NCBI RefSeq assembly: GCF_035920345.1
Contig: NZ_CP109149.1
Coordinates: forward strand, 10,292,001 to 10,356,000
Reading direction: 5' to 3'
Length of the DNA stretch: 64,000 bases
From: Nocardia vinacea
GTDB lineage: Bacteria; Actinomycetota; Actinomycetes; Mycobacteriales; Mycobacteriaceae
Under the pieces are notes generated by a model. That model searched no databases. It was given only the letters and a program-made list of their open reading frames with translations, and was not told the DNA's origin. Below, one piece after another: positions 58,540-64,000 of the stretch (position 1 is its first letter; every line of letters begins with the position of its first letter). The position numbers and the translations under genes were made by a program.

Positions 58540-60057
58540 TCAGTGGTGATGTGCCGGTGCTCCGCCCGACTGACCCGGCTCGACGACGACAAACTGGCCC
58601 ATCATGCCCTGGTCCTCATGCCAGAGCAGGTGGCAGTGATACATGTACGGCGAGTTCGGATCGGCGGGTCCGTCGAACCGCATGGCGAGCTTCGCGGTGC
58701 CATTCGGCGGCAGGAAGATGGTGTCCTTCGGTCCGGTCAGCGCGTCGGGCGGCGGTGCGCCGTTCAGTTCGAGGACGCGGAACTGTACATCGTGAATGTG
58801 GAAGTTGTGCGGCATGCCGTCGTTGTTGTGCACCACCCAGGTTTCGGCGGTGCCCCGGGTGACCGTCAGATCGATCCGATCCATTGCCATCGGACTGCCG
58901 TTGATGCCACTCAGATTCAGTTCGAAGCTGCGCTCGCGCACCGAATCGGAGCCATCCGGCGTGGACGAATGCGCCAGTGCCGCAGGCAATTCCGGCGAAG
59001 ACCGCAATGTCGATGCAGCACGCAGTTCGAGGATGTCGAAGCTGTCGTCACCGCCCGCGAATCGCTGCGTCCAGAAGTTCAGTCCCGCATCGAGTTTCGT
59101 GCTGCGCAGCACGGTCCGTTCACCGGGCCGCACGCGAACCACGATTTCGGCGCGTTCGCCCGGTGACAGCCGCACCCGATCGAGCGCGACAGGACGTTCC
59201 AAGTGTCCGCCGTCGGTGCCGACCAGCGAGAAGCGGCGGTCGTCGGCGAAGCCGAAGGTGTAGACCCGCGCTGTCGAAGCGTTGAGCAGTCGCAATCGCA
59301 CGAGTTCATCGCCGACATTCCGATACGGCGTGAGGGTTCCGTTCACCATGGTCCGGTCGCCGAGGAACCCGACGTCGCGGAACATGCCGTGTGACGAATC
59401 GAGCTGATTGCCACGGAATTTCACGTCCTGGACGATGACCGGCAGATCGTCGACGCCATAATTCTTCGGTAGCGAAAGTCCATCGGACACTTCGTCGTCG
59501 AGTAGGAACAGCCCCGCAAGCCCACGCTGGACGTGCTGTTCGGTCGCGCCGTGCGGATGCGGGTGGTACCAGAGCGTGGCGGCGGGCTGGTCCACGGTCC
59601 AATGCGGTGTCCACGTGCCGCCGGCCTGGACCATCTGGTGTGGCCCACCGTCCATCGCCGCGGGCAGATGCATTCCGTGCCAGTGCACGGTCGATTGCTC
59701 CGAAAGATTGTTCCGGACTTCGACTTCCACCTTTTCGCCGCGCCTCGCCCGCAGCGTCGGACCGAGATAGTCCCCGTTGAACCCCCACGTCTCGGTCGCC
59801 AGCCCTGCTCGGAATTCCCTTTGCCCCGACCGCATTTCGAGTTCGAAGACACGCGTGCCATCCGCTCGCACCCGGGACTGCGCCAGTGGCGGAATCGCGA
59901 GCTCATTGCTGAATTCGCCGCTGCCGATGGTAGATACGGACGCACTGCTGTAAACCCACGTGACGCAGCCGCCAACCGATAGCGGCACAACCACCGCGAC
60001 CGCCGTGACGATCAAGAGCAACCGCCGCAACCACCGCGGCCGGGAAACCGAAGACAT
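58540..60057 (-). CDS. Multicopper oxidase (CueO/bilirubin-oxidase type), exported
   Basis: A 505-residue enzyme oxidising metal ions or phenols with reduction of oxygen to water. All copper-binding motifs are visible: HWHGMH (type 2/3), HPHPHG, HNFHIHDVQF and the C-terminal HCHLLWHEDQGMMG with the type 1 His-Cys-His and axial Met. An N-terminal hydrophobic segment follows basic PRWLRRLL (about 7-30), ending in VGGC, a weak lipobox; export as signal-anchored or lipoprotein is likely. ATG at 60057 is chosen; a GTG at 60078 is possible. The final residues are His-rich. Confidence 0.9.
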   Translation of the reverse strand: MSSVSRPRWLRRLLLIVTAVAVVVPLSVGGCVTWVYSSASVSTIGSGEFSNELAIPPLAQSRVRADGTRVFELEMRSGQREFRAGLATETWGFNGDYLGPTLRARRGEKVEVEVRNNLSEQSTVHWHGMHLPAAMDGGPHQMVQAGGTWTPHWTVDQPAATLWYHPHPHGATEQHVQRGLAGLFLLDDEVSDGLSLPKNYGVDDLPVIVQDVKFRGNQLDSSHGMFRDVGFLGDRTMVNGTLTPYRNVGDELVRLRLLNASTARVYTFGFADDRRFSLVGTDGGHLERPVALDRVRLSPGERAEIVVRVRPGERTVLRSTKLDAGLNFWTQRFAGGDDSFDILELRAASTLRSSPELPAALAHSSTPDGSDSVRERSFELNLSGINGSPMAMDRIDLTVTRGTAETWVVHNNDGMPHNFHIHDVQFRVLELNGAPPPDALTGPKDTIFLPPNGTAKLAMRFDGPADPNSPYMYHCHLLWHEDQGMMGQFVVVEPGQSGGAPAHHH

Positions 60058-60137
60058 GCCGCTGACGGTATGGATCACCGGCCCCCGACCACATCCGGGA
60101 GCGTCCCCATTTCACCCCTGATCCGATGTATGTCCCA

Positions 60138-60162
60138 CGTCACACCGCATGGCTGTCACGTC
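60138..60162 (+). promoter_or_regulatory. Candidate ECF41-type promoter
   Basis: CGTCACA (60138-60144), 14 bases, CGTC (60159-60162), about 77 bases upstream of the flavoprotein start. ECF41/SigJ promoters have TGTCACA at -35 and CGTC at -10 with a spacer near 14-16 (recalled). An ECF41-type sigma factor is encoded just downstream, supporting self-regulation, but the match is short. Confidence 0.35.
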
Positions 60163-60238
60163 CGGCGGCGGTGCTTTGTCCGATGTTCGTCACCAACCAA
60201 CAAACCTGCCCCGGTGACACCGACCATGGGAGCAAGCC

Positions 60239-61411
60239 ATGACAACGCATCGGATCGTCGTACTCGGCGCGGGCTACACCGGCATGCTGGCCGCTGTCCG
60301 GCTGGCCCGGCGGACCCGCAAACTCGACGTCGAGATCACCATCGTCAACCCGTCCGCCCGCTTCACCGAGCGGCTCCGCATGCACCAGGTCGCCGCGGGT
60401 CAGGAGTTGGCCGATAACCGGATCCCGGAGATCCTGGCGGGTTCGGGCGTCGAATTCGTCCAGGGCTGGGCGACTTCCATTGATCCCGCCGCGCAGCGGG
60501 TCTACGTCGACGGCACCGGCACACTGCACTACGACGAGCTGATCTACGCGCTCGGCAGCAGCACCGACACCAGCATCGTGCCCGGCGCCGCCGATCATGG
60601 CTGGACCCTGAACGATCCGCGCACCGCGCACCGTTTCTCCGAACACCTCGCGGTGGTCGCGGCCGATGCCGGCACCGTCGCGGTCTGCGGCGGCGGTCTG
60701 ACCGGCATCGAGGCGGCGGCCGAAATCGCCGAGAGCTACCCGAACCTGCGCGTCACGCTGATCAGCAGCACCGAACCGGGCGCGATGATGGGCGATAAGG
60801 CCCGCGCCTACCTGAACAGTGCGCTCGATCGGCTCGGTGTCGCCCGCAAGGTCGGCCAGGCGGTCACCAAGGTTCTTCCGGATGCGGTCGAACTTGCCGA
60901 CGGCGAACTGGTTTCGGCCGATCTGACCCTGTGGACCACCGGCGTCCGCGTCTCGCCACTTGCCGCCCAGTCCGGCATCGAAACCGACGCGCGCGGGCTG
61001 ATCGTGGTTGATCCGACCCTGCGGTCGGTTTCGCACCCGAACATCCACGCCATCGGCGACGCCGCCGCGGTGCGCCAGGCCTGGGGGCAGATCCACGGCA
61101 CCTGCCAGTCCGGTCTGCCGACCGCCGCCTACGCCGCCGACTCCATCGCGCGGCAGCTGAAGAGCAAGACCGTCAAGCCGTTCCGGTTCGGGTACTTCCA
61201 TCAGCCGGTCAGCTTGGGACGCAAGGATGCCATCATCCAGTTCACCAAGGCCGACGACACCCCTGGCCGCTTCTACCTGACCGGACGCGCGGCCGTCTTG
61301 TACAAGGAAGGCGTGAGCAGCAGCCCGGTGCCGAGCTTCCAGCTGAGCAAGAAAATGACGGTTTCGGTCCAGCTGTCCAAGGGCGGCAAGGCCACGCGTC
61401 GGACCGCATGA
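60239..61411 (+). CDS. FAD-dependent pyridine nucleotide oxidoreductase (NDH-2-like)
   Basis: A 390-residue flavoprotein. FAD site RIVVLGAGYTGMLAAVRLARR (about 5-25), NAD(P) site VAVCGGGLTGIEAAAEIAE (about 147-165) and the second FAD motif NIHAIGDAAAV (about 268-278). The sequence resembles NADH:quinone or menaquinone oxidoreductase type II, but the membrane-binding C-terminus is short. Oxidoreductases of this sort are common partners of ECF41 sigma factors, whose gene follows after 94 bases. Confidence 0.87.
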   Translation: MTTHRIVVLGAGYTGMLAAVRLARRTRKLDVEITIVNPSARFTERLRMHQVAAGQELADNRIPEILAGSGVEFVQGWATSIDPAAQRVYVDGTGTLHYDELIYALGSSTDTSIVPGAADHGWTLNDPRTAHRFSEHLAVVAADAGTVAVCGGGLTGIEAAAEIAESYPNLRVTLISSTEPGAMMGDKARAYLNSALDRLGVARKVGQAVTKVLPDAVELADGELVSADLTLWTTGVRVSPLAAQSGIETDARGLIVVDPTLRSVSHPNIHAIGDAAAVRQAWGQIHGTCQSGLPTAAYAADSIARQLKSKTVKPFRFGYFHQPVSLGRKDAIIQFTKADDTPGRFYLTGRAAVLYKEGVSSSPVPSFQLSKKMTVSVQLSKGGKATRRTA

Positions 61412-61505
61412 AACCGGCCCGGATCGGCCGTCCGCCAACCCAGGCGGGCGGTTTCCGCGTTCGTCCGGACAGTTGGATTGCCAGATCCGGACATGCACTA
61501 GGAAC

Positions 61506-62405
61506 ATGGTCCAGATGGTCGACGCTACGCCCGCGCAGGATCCCTTCATCGAACACCGGCGGCTGCTCTTTTCCACCGCCTACCGGATGCTGGGCACTGT
61601 CACCGATGCCGAGGACATCCTCCAGGACACCTGGCTGAAGTGGAATGAAACCGATCAGTCGACCGTCCGGCATCCCAAGTCCTATCTGGTGCGCACAGTC
61701 ACCAACCTGTCGTTGAACCGGCTCACCTCGGCCAAGGCCAAACGCGAAACCTACGTCGGCCCTTGGCTTCCCGAACCCCTGCTGACCTCACCGAATATCG
61801 CCGAGGAGACCGAGTTGACCGACACCGTCTCCACCGCGATGCTGGTGGTACTGGAGACCTTGAATCCGGTGGAACGCGCGGTCTTCCTGCTGCGCGAGGT
61901 ATTCGGCTACAGTCACGCCGAAATCGCCGACACCCTCGACAAGCCCGAGGCCACCGTCCGGCAGATCGCGCATCGGGCCCGCTCACATGTGCAGTCCCGG
62001 CGCCCGCGCTTCGATACCGATAAGGCCGAGCGCACCCACATCACCGAACAGTTCATGGCCGCCTGCGCCGGTGGCGATCTCAACGCCCTGATGGATCTGC
62101 TCGCCCCCGATGTCACCTCGTGGTCCGACGGCGGCGGCGTGGTCACCGCGGCTCGGCGTCCGCTGTACGGACCGGATCATGTGGCGCGCTGGGTTCTCGG
62201 CGTACTCGCCAAGCCGTCGGTCGTAGGCGTCGTCCTCGCGCCCGCGCATATCAACGGCGAACTCGGGGCGCTCGCGCTTATCGACGGAAACCCGGTGGCG
62301 GCGTTCACCTACGACATCATCGACGGCCATATCCACAACCTGCGCTTCCAGGTGAACCCGAGCAAGCTCAAGGGGCTCTACATGGGGACCGACGTGATCG
62401 GATGA
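61506..62405 (+). CDS. ECF41 (SigJ-like) sigma factor with SnoaL-type C-terminal domain
   Basis: About 299 residues: sigma2 (about 10-75, AEDILQDTWLKWNETDQ), sigma4 (about 115-165, LREVFGYSHAEIADTLDKPEATVRQIAHRARSHV) and a C-terminal SnoaL_2/NTF2-like domain (about 180-295) that modulates activity in ECF41 proteins in place of an anti-sigma factor. Upstream ATG choices at 61473 and 61515 are also possible. The adjacent oxidoreductase gene is the expected target. Confidence 0.88.
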   Translation: MVQMVDATPAQDPFIEHRRLLFSTAYRMLGTVTDAEDILQDTWLKWNETDQSTVRHPKSYLVRTVTNLSLNRLTSAKAKRETYVGPWLPEPLLTSPNIAEETELTDTVSTAMLVVLETLNPVERAVFLLREVFGYSHAEIADTLDKPEATVRQIAHRARSHVQSRRPRFDTDKAERTHITEQFMAACAGGDLNALMDLLAPDVTSWSDGGGVVTAARRPLYGPDHVARWVLGVLAKPSVVGVVLAPAHINGELGALALIDGNPVAAFTYDIIDGHIHNLRFQVNPSKLKGLYMGTDVIG

Positions 62406-62436
62406 CCAGTTCGGCGTGTTGCTTTACGATCCTGCC

Positions 62437-63585
62437 GTGACCAGCTCGACCACGGAACCGAACGTGGACGGAGGACAGGTTCGGGTTTCCACCCTGGAGC
62501 TGTTCTTCGATCTCGTCTTCGTCTTCACCATCACCCAGCTGACCCACGTCTTCACCCACCATCCCGGCTGGGAGGCGCTGGCGCAGGTGGTGGTGCTGTT
62601 CGGGGTCATCTGGTGGATGTACAGCGGCTACGTCTGGCTCACCAACGAAGTGGCGCCGAGCAATTCGCAGCGCCGCACGCTGCTGTTGATCGGCATGTTC
62701 GGCTTCTTCGTGCTGGCGTTGGCAATCCCGGACGCGTTCCACGGCACGGGTCTCGCCTTCGGTCTCGGCTACGTCCTGGTCAACACCGTGCACACGGCGT
62801 TGTTCTGGGTCAGCGGCGGCACCTCGGCGAGCCAGGCGATCAAACGCATCGCGCCACTGAACGCGCTCGCGGCGGCGCTCGTGCTCGCGGGCGGCTTCGT
62901 GCACGGCTGGTGGCAGTACCTGTGCTGGGGGCTGGCATTCGCGGTGCAGGTACTGAGTCCGTACCTGGTCGACACCCGCGATTTCGTGGTGCGGGCCAGC
63001 CATTTCTGCGAGCGCAACGGGCTGGTAATCATCGTCGCCATCGGTGAATCGGTGGTCGCGATCGGTCTGGGGCTGGCGGGGGAGAAGCTGACCGTGCCGC
63101 TGACCGCCACCGTCGCACTCGGCCTCTGCCTGGCCTATGTGCTGTGGTGGGCCTATTTCGGGATCGACGACGAGCGCGGCGAGCACGCGCTTGCCGCGGT
63201 CCCCGAGCGGGAACGCTCGCGTCCTGCGGTGCTCGCCTACGGCTATGCGCTCTACCCACTGCTGATCGGCATTACCGTCGCCGCCGCAGGCATCAATATG
63301 ACCATCGCGCACGGCAATGAACCCGCCTCCATCGCCGCTGCCTCCGCGCTCTCCGGCGGCGTCGCGCTGTACTTCTTCGGCCAATACTGTTTCCGGCTCG
63401 CCCTCGGCTTGCCGCGCCCGTGGTCGCGACTGCTCGCCGCCGCGGCGGTGGCCGCGACCATCCCGATCGGTATCGCATGGGCCGCCTGGGCACAGCTCGC
63501 GGTGCTGGTCGCGGTCGGCTATGCCGCGGTGATCATTGATGACCTCGTCACGCTGCGCTCGGGCCAGCACAGTCGCTACGTCTGA
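62437..63585 (+). CDS. Low temperature requirement A (LtrA) family membrane protein
   Basis: About 382 residues with around 10-12 hydrophobic helices. It begins with the family signature VSTLELFFDLVFVFTITQLTHVF and has SHFCERNGLVIIVAIGESVVAIG in the middle, the two LtrA landmarks. The function of the family is poorly known. The GTG at 62437 lies seven bases after TACGAT, suggesting a leaderless transcript; a GTG 21 bases upstream is the alternative. Confidence 0.87.
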   Translation: MTSSTTEPNVDGGQVRVSTLELFFDLVFVFTITQLTHVFTHHPGWEALAQVVVLFGVIWWMYSGYVWLTNEVAPSNSQRRTLLLIGMFGFFVLALAIPDAFHGTGLAFGLGYVLVNTVHTALFWVSGGTSASQAIKRIAPLNALAAALVLAGGFVHGWWQYLCWGLAFAVQVLSPYLVDTRDFVVRASHFCERNGLVIIVAIGESVVAIGLGLAGEKLTVPLTATVALGLCLAYVLWWAYFGIDDERGEHALAAVPERERSRPAVLAYGYALYPLLIGITVAAAGINMTIAHGNEPASIAAASALSGGVALYFFGQYCFRLALGLPRPWSRLLAAAAVAATIPIGIAWAAWAQLAVLVAVGYAAVIIDDLVTLRSGQHSRYV

Positions 63586-63607
63586 CTTTCGGGAACAATA
63601 GAGAGTC

Positions 63608-64000
63608 GTGCGTAATGAGGAACTCGCCGTCGAGCCACCTGCCGCGGCTCGCAGACTGCTCGGCTCGACGCTGTGGTCTGGGCCGGTCGGCGTGCGAATC
63701 GTCGAGGTAGAGGCATATGGCGGCGATCCGGCCGGACCGTGGCCGGATCCGGCATCGCATTCCGGACGTGGGCGGACCAAGCGCAATGCGGTGATGTTCG
63801 GGCCCGCCGGAGTGCTGTACGTCTACCTCAGCTACGGCATGCATATGTGCGTGAACGTGACCAGCGGTCCGGACGGCACCGCGAGTGCGGTACTCATCCG
63901 GTCGGGCGAGGTGATCGCCGGGTCGGACGCGGTCAGGGAGCGACGACCCGCGGCCCGCACCGACACCGATCTGGCAAGGGGCCCTGGGAATCTCGGCAGT
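63608..64000 (+). CDS. 3-methyladenine DNA glycosylase, AAG/Mpg type (3' end outside window)
   Basis: The first 131 codons of a base-excision repair glycosylase that removes alkylated or deaminated purines. GTG start with GAGAG nearby. Family motifs are VEVEAYGG, the SHSGRGRTKRNAVMFGPAGVLYVYLSYGMHMCVNV block (residues about 51-85, with the intercalating Tyr region) and RGPGNLGS at the window edge. The frame is open to the last base. Confidence 0.92.
   Translation, partial: MRNEELAVEPPAAARRLLGSTLWSGPVGVRIVEVEAYGGDPAGPWPDPASHSGRGRTKRNAVMFGPAGVLYVYLSYGMHMCVNVTSGPDGTASAVLIRSGEVIAGSDAVRERRPAARTDTDLARGPGNLGS

Overview
The window reads as chromosomal DNA of a high-GC, mycolic-acid-type actinomycete, most probably Nocardia or a close relative. 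This is inferred from codon use and from several typical gene families: a class I methyltransferase of the mycobacterial TIGR00027 type, an Rv1683-like fused hydrolase/adenylating protein, many TTG/GTG starts and leaderless-looking promoters, WYL regulators beside small enzymes, and a 2-methylisoborneol-type terpene/encapsulin operon. No rRNA, tRNA, CRISPR array, prophage or transposase was seen. The window opens inside phosphoenolpyruvate carboxylase and closes inside a 3-methyladenine DNA glycosylase.

Layout. 1.6-9.1 kb is a catabolic island: RidA-like protein, IclR regulator and a KDG-type kinase run leftward; a PLP D-serine-dehydratase-like ammonia-lyase, a D-aminoacylase-family deacylase, a KDPG aldolase and a GntP symporter run rightward. 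Together they spell a complete route from an N-acylated aldonic amino sugar to pyruvate and glyceraldehyde-3-phosphate, which matches the oxidative chitin (N-acetylglucosaminate) pathway. 9.2-13.0 kb holds two WYL regulators, each divergent from a small enzyme gene (epoxide hydrolase, flavin-binding PPOX protein). 13.0-18.6 kb holds an epimerase, an ECF42 sigma/DGPF/DHFR-like operon, a PEP-mutase-family enzyme coupled to an unusually short P450-like protein, and a winged-helix regulator. 18.8-29.2 kb is the arginine regulon argCJBDF-argR, then argG and argH with a methyltransferase between them; argC and argG share a near-identical 31-bp ARG box. 29.6-39.6 kb carries an SMR pump, a DUF4253 protein, a sugar-type ABC importer, threonine ammonia-lyase, a serine hydrolase, and a GntR/NCS1-permease/hydantoin-racemase set.

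39.9-43.9 kb is the most unusual part: a leftward operon of a family 2B encapsulin shell (cyclic-nucleotide-binding, EshA-like), a 2-methylisoborneol synthase, geranyl diphosphate C-methyltransferase and isopentenyl diphosphate isomerase. The synthase has lost its catalytic centre in an internal, out-of-frame deletion, while the N-terminal part with two shell-targeting-like motifs and the C-terminal NSE helix remain. The shell and precursor enzymes look intact.

44.4-48.5 kb has the Rv1683-like protein and two small genes. 48.5-56.0 kb looks like an envelope glycosylation island (sugar aminotransferase, polyprenol-phosphate glycosyltransferase, two tandem GT-C/YfhO-like membrane proteins, GtrA flippase), logically similar to the Ara4N system. 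56.0-64 kb has a Trm112-like protein, a self-regulated ABC-2 exporter with TetR, a multicopper oxidase, an NDH-2-like flavoprotein followed by an ECF41 (SigJ-like) sigma factor, an LtrA membrane protein and the partial glycosylase.
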